DNA of 64,000 nucleotides from Methylibium sp. (GCA_013824165.1 PNNH01000084.1:62001-126000); one strand, 5' to 3'. Shown: positions 26,446 through 35,598, numbered from the stretch's first letter. Translations and numbers: made by a program. Notes: generated by a model from the sequence alone, not told the origin.

Positions 26446-28937
26446 TCCGGGCGATCGAATGGAGCCGGCTGCGAGACAGCCGGTGGGCGGGGCTGCTGCT
26501 GAGCGCGTTGCTGGCCTGGCTGTATGCCCGCGGAGGCGTCGCCTGGCTGCTGGGCTTTGTGATGCTGGTGCCCTGGTTACGCGCGCTGGATCGCCAGCCC
26601 GGCTTCGGCGCCACGCTGCTCAGTGCCTATGCGATGTCGGTCGCCTTCACCGCGGCGGTGTTTGCCTGGTTCGGCAGTGCCATCGGTGCCTACACGCAGA
26701 TCGGATCGACCAGCGGCCTGCTGCTGCTTCTGCTCGCGGCACCTTTGTTTCAGCCGCAGATCATCGTGTTTGCGCTGGTGCGCCAGTTCGTCGGGCGCAG
26801 GCATGGCCGGCTGTTGCGCGCACTGGCCGCAGCCGCTGCCTGGGTGGCTGCCGAAGCCTGGCTGCCGCGGCTGCTCGGCGATACCTTGGGCCACGGCCTG
26901 TATCCGTCGACGCTGCTGCGGCAGGCCGCCGATCTGGGCGGCGCAACCGGGCTGACGCTGGTGCTGCTGCTCGCCAACGAGGCGGTTTGCGCAGCCTTGG
27001 CGCAGCGCCACACGGCGGGCTGGCGTGCCGCGCTCCGGCCCTTGATGCTGGCGGCCCTGCTGCCGCTGCTGCTGGCAGGCTATGGGCTCTATGCACTCTC
27101 GCCCGCGGCGGCGCCTGTCCCTGCCGCGGCAGCCAAACCGCTGCGCATGGGGCTGGTGCAGTCCAACATCACCGACTACGAGCGCCTGCGTCGCGAGAAG
27201 GGCGCCGGTGCGGTGGTGCGTGAGGTGCTGGACACGCACTTCGCGATGTCCTACGACGCCATCGAACGTCAACGCGCCGATGCGGTGCTGTGGTCCGAGA
27301 CGGTCTACCCGACCACCTTCGGCCAGGCCAAGAGCGAGGCCGGCGCCGAGTTCGACCGCGAGATCCTCGCCATCGTCGCGGCCGCGCGCGCACCCTTTGT
27401 GTTCGGCACCTACGACCGCGACGCGGCCGGCGAGTACAACGCAGCCGCCTTTGTCAGTCCGGACACCGGCTTGCTGGGCATGTACCGCAAGAGCCGACCC
27501 TTCCCCCTGACCGAATATGTGCCGGCCTGGCTGGACGGGCCGCGCCTGCGTCAGCTGCTGCCCTGGGCCGGCAGCTGGCTGCCGGGAACGGGCGCCAGGG
27601 TGTTCCCGCTGCGCCTGGCCGATGGGCGCGAGATCCCGGTGCTGCCGCTGATCTGCCTGGACGGCGTCGATGCAGGCTTGGCCATCGACGGCGCGCGGCT
27701 GGGTGCGCAGGCCATCCTCAGCTTGTCCAACGACTCCTGGTTCTCCGGCCATGCGCAGGGCGCCGCGCTGCACCAGGCGGTGGCGGCCTTTCGCAGCATC
27801 GAGACGCGGCTGCCGCAGTTCCGCGTCACCAGCAATGGCTTGAGTGCGGTGATCGACGCGCATGGCAGCGTGATCGCCGGCTCGCGCGTCGGTGAGCGCA
27901 CGCTGGTGATCGGCGAACTGCCGGTGAACGAGCTGCAGCGGCCCACGCTGATGCTGGCCTGGGGCGACTGGGTCGGTCGGGCGGCCGGCCTCTTCCTGCT
28001 GGGCTTGGCGCTGGCCGTCGCGTGGCAACGCTGGGCGGCGCGACACGCTGCAGCCGCCGAGAGCGCGGCAGCGCTGCGCTGGCCCGTCGAGGTCACGGTG
28101 CTGCCGCCGGCCGCCCGCTGGATCGCCGCCCTGTTGCGTGGTTTCGCGCGCCTGGCGCTGCTCTACATGATCGGCGCCATCCTGCTGGGCGATGGCGCCT
28201 TGCAGAGCAATACGCTGGTGCAGATCCGCGCCTTCGCGGCGGTCTTTCTGATTCCCGAGGCCGCCGCCTGGCTGGTGCTGCGCGCCTTCTCGGCGCGGGC
28301 CACGATCGATGATGGCGCGCTGCTGCTGGCGCACGGGCGACGGCGCCTGGCACTGCCGCTGAGCAGCCTCGCTGCACTGCAGCCCTGGCATTTGCCGCTG
28401 CCCGGCAATGGCGCATGGCTGCGGCTGGCCGACGGCACGCGTTGGCGCTGGGGGCTGGCCTGTGCTAACCCCTGGGCGCTGGCGCAGGCCTTGCAGGCCG
28501 CGGGCTTCGCGGTGCAGCTCGACGAGGCCCGCGCTCCCGCGCTGGCGATGGCCTATGCGCGAGCCCGGCTGGTGGTGCCGCGCGGCTGGCCGGACCGTCT
28601 GTGGCTGAAGTTCGGAATACTCCCTTTCTTGCTGGCGATCCCGGCATTCCGACTGCACCAACACATCGCCTATGGCAGTGCCTTCGGCGAGTACTACAGC
28701 TATGGCCTCGGCGCCTACCTGATGGCCTTTGCGCTGTGGTGGGCGGCCTGGGCCATTGGCGTGGTGCTGTGTGCCGCGGCGCTGCGCACGCTGATCGAGC
28801 TCGGAACGCTGGCCATGCTGCTGCTGCGGCGCCCTGCCTGGACCGCCACAGCGCGACGCTGGCTCGAGCATGCGGCGCTGGTCGCGCTCTACCTGGGCCT
28901 GCCGGCCTGGTTGCTGCTGCGGCTGCTCAGCCCGTGA
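26442..28937 (+). CDS. Apolipoprotein N-acyltransferase-like protein with C-terminal PH-like/membrane extension
   Basis: An 831-residue protein, about 300 residues longer than ordinary Lnt. Residues 1-215 hold about six membrane helices as in Lnt. Residues ~228-500 are a carbon-nitrogen hydrolase domain with an intact Lnt-like catalytic set: Glu286 (WSETVYP), Lys350 (MYRKSR) and Cys405 (LICLDGVD), spaced like E267/K335/C387 of E. coli. One membrane helix follows (~505-525), then an extension of helices, a segment at ~619-693 resembling a bacterial PH-like domain (TIDDGALLLAHGRRRLALPL, LRLADGTRWRWGL) and three or four more helices to the end. Start is a TTG overlapping the upstream stop. Likely role: acyl transfer to a protein or other amine at the inner membrane; probably a paralogue of housekeeping Lnt. 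Confidence 0.8.
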   Translation: MIRAIEWSRLRDSRWAGLLLSALLAWLYARGGVAWLLGFVMLVPWLRALDRQPGFGATLLSAYAMSVAFTAAVFAWFGSAIGAYTQIGSTSGLLLLLLAAPLFQPQIIVFALVRQFVGRRHGRLLRALAAAAAWVAAEAWLPRLLGDTLGHGLYPSTLLRQAADLGGATGLTLVLLLANEAVCAALAQRHTAGWRAALRPLMLAALLPLLLAGYGLYALSPAAAPVPAAAAKPLRMGLVQSNITDYERLRREKGAGAVVREVLDTHFAMSYDAIERQRADAVLWSETVYPTTFGQAKSEAGAEFDREILAIVAAARAPFVFGTYDRDAAGEYNAAAFVSPDTGLLGMYRKSRPFPLTEYVPAWLDGPRLRQLLPWAGSWLPGTGARVFPLRLADGREIPVLPLICLDGVDAGLAIDGARLGAQAILSLSNDSWFSGHAQGAALHQAVAAFRSIETRLPQFRVTSNGLSAVIDAHGSVIAGSRVGERTLVIGELPVNELQRPTLMLAWGDWVGRAAGLFLLGLALAVAWQRWAARHAAAAESAAALRWPVEVTVLPPAARWIAALLRGFARLALLYMIGAILLGDGALQSNTLVQIRAFAAVFLIPEAAAWLVLRAFSARATIDDGALLLAHGRRRLALPLSSLAALQPWHLPLPGNGAWLRLADGTRWRWGLACANPWALAQALQAAGFAVQLDEARAPALAMAYARARLVVPRGWPDRLWLKFGILPFLLAIPAFRLHQHIAYGSAFGEYYSYGLGAYLMAFALWWAAWAIGVVLCAAALRTLIELGTLAMLLLRRPAWTATARRWLEHAALVALYLGLPAWLLLRLLSP

Positions 28938-29616
28938 GGGCGGCCGGGTGCGCTGGAAACTCCGACACCATCTGCGCCGGCAGCTTGGCCATGCAAGCCT
29001 CGAACAGCGCGCTGCCCAGCCACCCGGCCAGCCAGGCCTGCAGCGCGGGCCAGGGCTGTTCGGCAAACCAGTCCGGCTGCACCGCCGCGAACTGCCGCAC
29101 GAAGGGAAAGATCGCCAGATCGGTGGCACAGGGCGTCGTGCCGCCCAGGTAGGGCAGGGCGCTCAGGCGCTGCTCCAGCGGCTGCAGCAGGATGGCCACC
29201 GCCTGCGCTCTGGCGTCTTCCTGCGTGATGCCTTGCGCGGCATGGCGCTCTGGGTATTTGTAGCGGTCGAGCTGCTGCTTGAAGGCGCCGTCATTTCGCG
29301 CCAGCAGATCGAGATTGGCGGCAGTCTGCGCGCGCACCCACCAGCCCGCACCGTCCGCATCCGGCGCCAAGGCCCAGGCCATGATGTCCCAGCTCTGCTC
29401 CAGCACTTGGCCATCGGCCAGCTGCAGCACCGGCACCGTGCCTTTGGGCGACAAGGCCAGCATTTCCGCCGGTTTGTCGCGCAGCACGATCTCATGCACG
29501 CGGAAGGCGCATCCGGCCTGCAGCAGGGCCATGCGCGCCCGCATCGCATAGGGGCAGCGCCGGTAGCTGTAGAGCAGCGGCAGCAGGGCAGCGGCCTGCG
29601 GCTGGCTGCTGCTCAC
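28927..29616 (-). CDS. Glutathione S-transferase N-terminal domain protein
   Basis: A 229-residue GST-fold protein. The thioredoxin-like N-terminal domain reads LYSYRRCPYAMRARM (residues ~14-28, with a CPYA motif resembling glutaredoxin-2/omega GSTs), then SPKGTVPVLQLADGQVLEQSWDIM, the glutathione-contact region. The helical C-terminal domain includes ATDLAIFPFVRQFA. I place the start at a GTG (29616), whose GTGA overlaps the stop of the DUF2817 gene; an ATG further upstream at 29688 would lie inside that gene. It is last in the M20-DUF2817-GST operon, and its 3' end overlaps the end of the opposite-strand Lnt-like gene by 11 bp. Substrate unknown. Confidence 0.85.
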   Translation of the reverse strand: MSSSQPQAAALLPLLYSYRRCPYAMRARMALLQAGCAFRVHEIVLRDKPAEMLALSPKGTVPVLQLADGQVLEQSWDIMAWALAPDADGAGWWVRAQTAANLDLLARNDGAFKQQLDRYKYPERHAAQGITQEDARAQAVAILLQPLEQRLSALPYLGGTTPCATDLAIFPFVRQFAAVQPDWFAEQPWPALQAWLAGWLGSALFEACMAKLPAQMVSEFPAHPAALTG

Positions 29617-30713
29617 GCCGGGCTTCCCAGCCCCCGCAAGGCCTGGCGCGCGGTTTCCTGCGCCTGCTCGACGATGCGTTGCTTCCACTCGTCGGTGTCG
29701 ACATAGAAGGCATCGCGGATGCGCTGCTTGATCTGCGCGGCCAGCTCAGCCGGCGCCTCGGGATGGGCTTCCAGCCAGTGGTCGCCGCGCAGCGACTGGG
29801 TGACCTCGCTCCAGGGCACAGTGCCGTACTCCAGCGCGACGCCGGTGTAGCGCGCCTCGGGGCAGGCGTCGAAGATGGCGCCCCACATCAGGCCTTGCAG
29901 CAGGGCCGAGGTGGAGCTGCCGTCGTAGATCGAGGTCACCTTCTGGCCCCACCACTGGCGTGCGCGGGCAATCGCCGCCGCGTCGTCGCGGCCGGCCCAG
30001 ATCAGCTCACCCAGACCGCTAGGCCCGAGGCCGGTGTGCAGATCGATCCAGGCGATGTCCTGGGCGCCGCGGCCTTGCTCTTCGAGCACGTGGCGCAGCG
30101 TCACATTGCTCCAGGTCGGCGCGCGGCCGCCGTAGAACAGGCCCTGCTCATAGGCGTACTGCCCGCCGCTCATCGCGGCCTGCAGGCCGCGCTCGCCGTG
30201 GCGGGCGGCGTAATCCTTCAGCACGGCCTCGTCAGCCTCGCTGGGCGGCCAGTGCGCAGGCACCACCGCTGCGGCGATCTCGTCGTAGCCGGGGTTTGCG
30301 GGCAGGGCCTGGTGGTGCTGGAAGTCCAGGAAGTTGCGGTTCAGGTCCACGCCTTCCTGCGTGACGCGGCGCCAGAACGAAAAGCCATGCGGATTGAGCG
30401 CGTGGATGTAGAGCACGGCCACGCCGGCGGCCTTTACCGCGGCATGCCAGCTCGGGTCGCGCAGCAGCGCGATCTGCACGCCGGAGCCGCAGTAACCCTC
30501 GACGCCATGGCAGGCGCTGCTGAGGATCAGCAGCTTGCTGGCCTCACCCGGCGCAGCGCCCTGGCGCGCCACATCCATAGCCAGGCGTTCGCCATCGCGG
30601 CCCAAGAGCGGATGCCAGTGTGGTTCGTTGTCCAGGCCGGCCGCTTCAACCGCGGCGAGAAACTTCTCGCGTGCCTCGGCGTAGCTTTGCGAGAAATGCA
30701 GGGCGGCGCTCAT
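29613..30713 (-). CDS. DUF2817 / M14-type metallopeptidase family protein
   Basis: A 366-residue protein of the M14 carboxypeptidase-like DUF2817 family. Visible zinc and catalytic cues are ACHGVEGYCGSG (His-x-x-Glu, residues ~68-79), IHALNPHGFSFWRRVTQEGVDLNRNF (M14-type Asn-Arg substrate site), AWIDLHTGLGPSG (third zinc His) and ALEYGTVPW (general-base Glu region). No signal peptide, so it probably trims peptides or amides in the cytoplasm. It starts 1 bp after the M20 stop and its stop overlaps the GST start, so the three are tightly coupled. Confidence 0.88.
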   Translation of the reverse strand: MSAALHFSQSYAEAREKFLAAVEAAGLDNEPHWHPLLGRDGERLAMDVARQGAAPGEASKLLILSSACHGVEGYCGSGVQIALLRDPSWHAAVKAAGVAVLYIHALNPHGFSFWRRVTQEGVDLNRNFLDFQHHQALPANPGYDEIAAAVVPAHWPPSEADEAVLKDYAARHGERGLQAAMSGGQYAYEQGLFYGGRAPTWSNVTLRHVLEEQGRGAQDIAWIDLHTGLGPSGLGELIWAGRDDAAAIARARQWWGQKVTSIYDGSSTSALLQGLMWGAIFDACPEARYTGVALEYGTVPWSEVTQSLRGDHWLEAHPEAPAELAAQIKQRIRDAFYVDTDEWKQRIVEQAQETARQALRGLGSPA

Positions 30714-30714
30714 C

Positions 30715-31911
30715 TCAGGGGCGCGGGCTGTTCAGCCACTGCTCAGCCATCTTCACCCACATCGAGCCGCCCAGCGGGATCAGCTCGTCATTGAAGTCGT
30801 AGCTCGGGTTGTGCAGCATGCAGGGGCCGAGGCCATGGCCGCCGACGCGGTGGCTGCCGTCGCCATTGCCTATCAGGAAGTAGCAGCCGGGCTTCTCCTG
30901 CAGGAAGTAGCTGAAGTCTTCGGCGCCCATCGTCGGTTCGAACTCCTGCACGTTGTCGCTGCCCACCATATCGGTCAGCACGCTGCGCACGAACTCGGTT
31001 TCCTTGGGGTGGTTGATGGTGGGCGGGTAGTTGCGGCGGAAGGCGAATTCCACCGTGCAGTCGAAGGCTGCGCCGATCGACTCGGCCACCGCCTGCATGC
31101 GGCGCTCGATCAGGTCCAGCACCTCCAACGTGAAGGTGCGCACCGTGCCTTCGAGCACGCAGGCGTCGGGGATCACATTGGTGGCCTCGCCGGCATGGAT
31201 CATCGTTACTGAGATCACGCCGGCATCGATCGGGCGCTTGTTGCGCGTGATGATGGTCTGGAAGCCCTGCACCATCTGGCAGGCCACCGGCACCGGGTCC
31301 ACGCCGACGTGCGGCAGCGCGGCATGGCCGCCCTTCCCGCGCACGGTGATCTTGAATTCATTGCTGGACGCGAATACCGGCCCGTTCTTCAACGCGAACT
31401 GCCCGGCCGCCATGCCGGGCCAGTTGTGGGCGCCGAACATCGCCTCCATCGGGAAGAGCTTGAAGAGCCCATCCTTGATCATCTCGCGCGCGCCGCCGCC
31501 GCCTTCTTCAGCGGGCTGGAACACCAGATAGACGGTGCCGTCGAAATTGCGGTGCTTGGACAGGTGCTTGGCCGCGGCCAGCAGCATCGCGGTGTGGCCG
31601 TCATGGCCGCAGGCGTGCATCTTGCCGGGGTAGGTGCTGGCATGGGCGAAGTGGTTGTGCTCGGTCATCGGCAGCGCGTCGATGTCGGCGCGCAGGCCGA
31701 CGGCGCGGTCGGAGGTGCCGTTCTTGACGATGCCCACCACGCCGGTCTTGCCCAGGCCGCGGTGCACCGGGATGCCCCAGTCGGTCAGCGCTTTGGCGAT
31801 CAGGTCCGAAGTGCGCTCTTCCTGGAAGCAGAGTTCAGGGTGGGCGTGGATATCTCGTCGCAGGGTGGCGATGCTGGATGCATCGGCCAGGATGGAATCG
31901 ATCAGCTTCAT
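30715..31911 (-). CDS. M20 family metallopeptidase / amidohydrolase (hippurate hydrolase-like)
   Basis: A 398-residue M20D amidohydrolase. It starts MKLIDSILADASSIATLRRD with the family HAHPELCFQE motif, has the metal-binding MHACGHDGHTAMLL segment (residues ~97-110) and FQPAEEGGGGAREM (catalytic Glu-Glu), a dimerisation insert, and the C-terminal MGAEDFSYF with a further ligand. Relatives hydrolyse N-acyl or N-aromatic-acyl amino acids (hippurate, acetyl-amino acids). The reading frame stays open far upstream to 34005, but that part is antisense to the molybdopterin gene; the family start at 31911 is clear, with GGAG upstream. First gene of the M20-DUF2817-GST operon. Confidence 0.92.
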   Translation of the reverse strand: MKLIDSILADASSIATLRRDIHAHPELCFQEERTSDLIAKALTDWGIPVHRGLGKTGVVGIVKNGTSDRAVGLRADIDALPMTEHNHFAHASTYPGKMHACGHDGHTAMLLAAAKHLSKHRNFDGTVYLVFQPAEEGGGGAREMIKDGLFKLFPMEAMFGAHNWPGMAAGQFALKNGPVFASSNEFKITVRGKGGHAALPHVGVDPVPVACQMVQGFQTIITRNKRPIDAGVISVTMIHAGEATNVIPDACVLEGTVRTFTLEVLDLIERRMQAVAESIGAAFDCTVEFAFRRNYPPTINHPKETEFVRSVLTDMVGSDNVQEFEPTMGAEDFSYFLQEKPGCYFLIGNGDGSHRVGGHGLGPCMLHNPSYDFNDELIPLGGSMWVKMAEQWLNSPRP

Positions 31912-32037
31912 GGGCGTGGGCTCCGTTTTCAGCCGGCCGTCGGGGCCGGGCTGCAAGGTGTCAAACCAGTTTACTCGGCGGGGTTTGGCATGGCATGACC
32001 AAGGTCTCACGACTGGGCGATGTGCAATAGTTCGGCC

Positions 32038-34077
32038 ATGAGTGAAAGTACTGCCCCGACCGCCACCACCACGACCCTCGTCAAGGGCGCCTGCCCGCAC
32101 GACTGCCCCGATACCTGCGCGCTGCGCATCACGGTGGAGGGCGGCCGCGTCATCAAGGTGCAGGGCCAGCCCGACCATCCCAGCACCCATGGCGCGCTGT
32201 GCACCAAGGTCTCGCGCTACCCCGAGCGCACCTACCACGCTGAGCGCGTGCTGCAACCCATGAAGCGCGTCAGCGCCAAGACCGAGCCGCCACTGTTTTC
32301 GACGGTGAGCTGGGGCGAGGCGCTGAGCGACATCGCCGCCCGCCTGAAGGCCATTGCCGCGCGCGATCCGCAAGCCATCCAGCCCTATAGCTATGCCGGC
32401 ACCATGGGCCTGCTGCAGGGCGAGGCGATGGCCGGGCGCTTCTTCAACAAGCTGGGCGCGGCGCGGCTGGACCGCACCATCTGCGCCTCGGCCGGTGCGG
32501 CAGCGCTGAGCGCCACCTACGGCCACAAGCTGGGCATGCACTTGCCTTTCTTTGCCGAGAGCCAGCTGATCCTGATCTGGGGCAGCAACTCCATCGCCTC
32601 GAATCTGCATTTCTGGACCTATGCCAACCAGGCCAAACGCAATGGCGCCAAGCTGATCTGCATCGATCCGCGCAAGACCGAGACGGCCGATAAATGCCAC
32701 CAGCACATCGCGCTGCTGCCCGGCACCGACGGTGCGCTGGCGCTGGGCCTGATGCACGAGCTGATCACCAATGACTGGCTGGACCATGACTACATCGCCC
32801 GCCATGTCGACGGCTTCGAGGAGCTGAAGACTCGCGCCCTGGCCTGGACTCCCGAGAAGACCGCTGCCGTCTGCGGCATCACCGCCGATGAGGTGCGCGG
32901 CCTGGCGCGCGACTATGCGCAAACCAAGCCGGCCGCGATCCGACTGAACTACGGCATGCAGCGCGTGCGCGGCGGCGGCAATGCGGTGCGCCTGGTGGCG
33001 CTGCTGCCCTGCCTGACGGGCGCCTGGCGCTCGCGCGCCGGCGGCCTGCTGCTGTCCAGCTCGGGCTGGTTCGCGCCGTTCAAGAATCCGCAGCTGGAGC
33101 GCCCCGATCTGCTGGCCGGGCGCCAGCCGCGCATGGTCAATATGAGCAGCATCGGTGACGCGCTGCTGGACGAGACGCTGGCTCCGCGCATCGAAGCGCT
33201 GATCGTCTACAACAGCAACCCGGTGGCGGTGGCGCCCGAGTCGCCCAAGGTTGTCAAAGGCTTCCAGCGCAGCGATCTGTTCACCGTGGTGCTGGAACAC
33301 TTCATGACCGACACCGCCGACCTGGCGGACTATGTGCTGCCGGCCACCACGCAGCTGGAACATCTGGATGTGCACACCAGCTATGGCCACACCGATGTTC
33401 TGATCAACCACCCGGCCGTGGCGCCGCTGGGCGAGGCCAAGCCCAACACGCAGATCTTCCGCGAGCTGGCCGCCGCGATGGGCTTCGACGAAGCCTGCTT
33501 CGCCGAGACGGACGAGCAACTGGCGCGTCAGGCCTTCACCGCCGCAGTCGATTTCGACGCGCTGGCAGAGCAGGGCTGGCAGAGCCTGCCCATCGCCGAG
33601 GCGCCTTTTGCCGACGGCGGCTTTGCCACGCCGAACGGCCGCGCCAATGCCGCTGGTGCCGACTACCTGCCCAACTACGAAAGCCAGCAGTCGACGCCGG
33701 CACTGGCGGCGCGCTTTCCGCTGGCGATGATCTCGCCGCCGGCGCGAAACTTCCTCAACAGCAGCTTCGTCAATGTGAAGAGCCTGCGCGATATCGAGGG
33801 CGAGCCGCTGCTGGAGATCCATGCCGACGACGCCGCCGCGCGCGGCCTGGCCGATGGAGGCCTGGTGCGCGTGTTCAATGAGCGCGGTAGCTACCACTGC
33901 AAGGCGAGCATCAGCGCCCGCGCGCGGCCCGGCGTGGTCAACGGCCTGGGTGTGTGGTGGCGCAAGCTCGGGCCGCGTGGCAGCAATGTCAATGAAGTGA
34001 CGCACCAGCGCCTGACCGATCTGGGCGAGGCGCCATGCTTCTACGACTGCCTGGTCGAGGTCGAAGCCGCCGCATGA
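32038..34077 (+). CDS. Molybdopterin oxidoreductase family protein with N-terminal [4Fe-4S] site
   Basis: A 679-residue molybdopterin-bis(guanine dinucleotide) enzyme of the DMSO reductase superfamily. An N-terminal [4Fe-4S] motif is visible as Cys19, Cys23, Cys27 and Cys55 (GACPHDCPDTC ... HGALCTK). The catalytic domains contain LILIWGSNSIASNLH, AKLICIDPRKTETADKC and LLPGTDGALALGLMHEL; the C-terminal dinucleotide-binding domain contains PARNFLNSSFVN and the HADDAAARGLADGG loop. No twin-arginine signal, so it is cytoplasmic. The physiological substrate of this subfamily is unclear. I chose the ATG at 32038. Its stop overlaps the next start (ATGA at 34074). Confidence 0.88.
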   Translation: MSESTAPTATTTTLVKGACPHDCPDTCALRITVEGGRVIKVQGQPDHPSTHGALCTKVSRYPERTYHAERVLQPMKRVSAKTEPPLFSTVSWGEALSDIAARLKAIAARDPQAIQPYSYAGTMGLLQGEAMAGRFFNKLGAARLDRTICASAGAAALSATYGHKLGMHLPFFAESQLILIWGSNSIASNLHFWTYANQAKRNGAKLICIDPRKTETADKCHQHIALLPGTDGALALGLMHELITNDWLDHDYIARHVDGFEELKTRALAWTPEKTAAVCGITADEVRGLARDYAQTKPAAIRLNYGMQRVRGGGNAVRLVALLPCLTGAWRSRAGGLLLSSSGWFAPFKNPQLERPDLLAGRQPRMVNMSSIGDALLDETLAPRIEALIVYNSNPVAVAPESPKVVKGFQRSDLFTVVLEHFMTDTADLADYVLPATTQLEHLDVHTSYGHTDVLINHPAVAPLGEAKPNTQIFRELAAAMGFDEACFAETDEQLARQAFTAAVDFDALAEQGWQSLPIAEAPFADGGFATPNGRANAAGADYLPNYESQQSTPALAARFPLAMISPPARNFLNSSFVNVKSLRDIEGEPLLEIHADDAAARGLADGGLVRVFNERGSYHCKASISARARPGVVNGLGVWWRKLGPRGSNVNEVTHQRLTDLGEAPCFYDCLVEVEAAA

Positions 34078-35147
34078 GGCACTGGCTGGCGGCCTTGAGC
34101 CTGGCGCTGCTGAGCGGCTGCGCCCAGGTCGGCTATCTGGGGCAGGCGGTGGGCGGCCATCTGGAGCTGCTGGCCAAGGCCAAGCCGGTGGACGAGTGGC
34201 TGGCCCAGCCCGATCTGGCGCCGGCGCTGCGTGAGCGCTTGGCGCTCAGCCAGCAGATGCGCGAGTTCGCGGTGCGCGAGCTGGCGCTGCCTGACAACGC
34301 CAGCTACCGCCGCTATGCCGATCTGCAGCGGCCGGCCGTGGTCTGGAATGTGGTGGCCGCGCCGGAGCTGAGCCTGCAACTGAAAACCTGGTGCTATCCG
34401 CTGATGGGCTGTGCCGGCTACCGCGGCTTCTTTGCCCGCGAGCAGGCCGAGGCGCTGGCGGCCGAGCTGCGAGGCCAGGGCTGGGATGTCTGGGTCTACG
34501 GCGTACCGGCCTATTCGACGCTGGGCTGGACCAACTGGCTGGGCGGCGATCCGCTGCTGAGCACCTTCATCCGCTACCCTGAGCCCGAGCTGGCCGGCCT
34601 GATCTTCCACGAGCTGGCGCACCAGGTGCTGTATGTGGCTGACGACACCGCCTTTAACGAGAGCTATGCCAGCGCGGTCGAGCAGCTCGGCCTGCGGGCC
34701 TGGCTGGCGCAGCGCGGTGCGCAAGGGCCTGTCGACGCTGCAGCCCACGCCCAGCGCCAGCAGCGACGTGCCGAGTTCCAGGCGCTTACCGCCCGCTACC
34801 GTCAGCAGCTGGATGCGCTCTACCGCAGCCGCCTTGTCCCTCAGGCCCAGCGCGAGCGCAAGGCCGAGCTGCTGGCCGCCTTGCGCGCCGAGCATGCCGC
34901 GCTGCGTGACGGCCCCTGGGGCGGTGACAAGCGCTATGACACGTGGATGGCTGGCGCCAGCAATGCCAGCCTGGCCATCCAGGCCGCCTATTCAGACCTG
35001 ACCCCCGGCTTTGTTGCCCTGTTCGAGCGTCAGCAGCGCGACTGGGGCCGCTTCCATGCCGAGGTGCGCCGCCTCGCCGCGCTGCCGCCCGAGCAGCGCC
35101 GCCGCGAACTCGGCGATGATGTCAGCAAGACAGAGCCGCAACCCTAG
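34074..35147 (+). CDS. Putative aminopeptidase lipoprotein (DUF2265 family)
   Basis: A 357-residue protein beginning with a lipoprotein signal (RHWLAALSLALLSGC, lipobox Cys at residue 16) and continuing with the family-typical QVGYLGQAVGGHLELL. A zinc-protease motif GLIFHELAHQVLYVADDTAFNESYAS lies at residues ~176-201 (HELAH plus downstream Glu). Family members are annotated as predicted aminopeptidases, but activity is not firmly established. The ATG overlaps the molybdopterin gene stop (ATGA), so translation is coupled. Expected location: periplasmic side of the envelope, lipid anchored. Confidence 0.85.
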   Translation: MRHWLAALSLALLSGCAQVGYLGQAVGGHLELLAKAKPVDEWLAQPDLAPALRERLALSQQMREFAVRELALPDNASYRRYADLQRPAVVWNVVAAPELSLQLKTWCYPLMGCAGYRGFFAREQAEALAAELRGQGWDVWVYGVPAYSTLGWTNWLGGDPLLSTFIRYPEPELAGLIFHELAHQVLYVADDTAFNESYASAVEQLGLRAWLAQRGAQGPVDAAAHAQRQQRRAEFQALTARYRQQLDALYRSRLVPQAQRERKAELLAALRAEHAALRDGPWGGDKRYDTWMAGASNASLAIQAAYSDLTPGFVALFERQQRDWGRFHAEVRRLAALPPEQRRRELGDDVSKTEPQP

Positions 35148-35159
35148 GAGACCCGGACC

Positions 35160-35513
35160 ATGGCCGACATTCATATCCACCGCGAGCACAGCCTGGGCCT
35201 GGAGCGCGCCCGCGAGATCGCCTGGGACTGGGCCGAGCAGGTCGAGCAGAAGTTCGACATGGAATGCACGGTGCTGGAAGGCGAGACCAGCGACACCGTC
35301 ACCTTCACCCGCTCCGGCGTCAAGGGCGAGCTGATCGTCACCGCCGAGCACTTCGAGCTCACGGCCAAGCTGGGCCTGCTGCTGGGCGCCTTCCGCGGCA
35401 GCATCGAAGCCGAGGTGCAGAAGGAGCTGGACACGCTGCTGAGCAGCGCCAAGCCGGCGAAGACGGCGAATAAGAAAGTTGCGGAAAAGGCGGCGCCCAA
35501 GAAGAAGGCCTGA
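35160..35513 (+). CDS. Polyhydroxyalkanoic acid system family protein
   Basis: A 117-residue small protein of the PHA granule-region family. The core ADIHIHREHSLGLERAREIAW, an acidic central beta part (CTVLEGETSDTVTFTRSGVKGELIV) and a long helix followed by a Lys/Ala-rich tail (AKTANKKVAEKAAPKKKA) are visible. Such proteins occur with PHA synthase or depolymerase genes and are thought to associate with storage granules; the biochemical role is not known. AGGAG lies 8-12 bases before the ATG. ACBP and WS/DGAT follow, suggesting a small neutral-lipid/PHA neighbourhood. Confidence 0.85.
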   Translation: MADIHIHREHSLGLERAREIAWDWAEQVEQKFDMECTVLEGETSDTVTFTRSGVKGELIVTAEHFELTAKLGLLLGAFRGSIEAEVQKELDTLLSSAKPAKTANKKVAEKAAPKKKA

Positions 35514-35534
35514 GCGCGCACCTCGGAAAGCAAA

Positions 35535-35560
35535 CGGCGGCCATGAGGCCGCCGCATTCA
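35535..35560. terminator. Bidirectional stem-loop terminator between convergent genes
   Basis: A perfect 8-bp stem (CGGCGGCC / GGCCGCCG) closes an ATGA loop at 35535-35554, 21 bp after the PHA-family stop and 44 bp before the ACBP stop. On the minus strand it is followed by TTTGCTTT; on the plus strand by a weaker CATTCATTT. Position between convergent genes supports a shared terminator. Confidence 0.65.
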
Positions 35561-35598
35561 TTTCCCGCTTTGCGCAGCGCCGCGTTCGCGGCTGAGGC

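Noticed and set aside
31912-34005. Upstream open continuation of the M20 amidohydrolase frame (about 700 extra codons)
   Set aside because: It is antisense to the molybdopterin oxidoreductase gene, which has full-length family similarity; the amidohydrolase N-terminus is recognisable at 31911.
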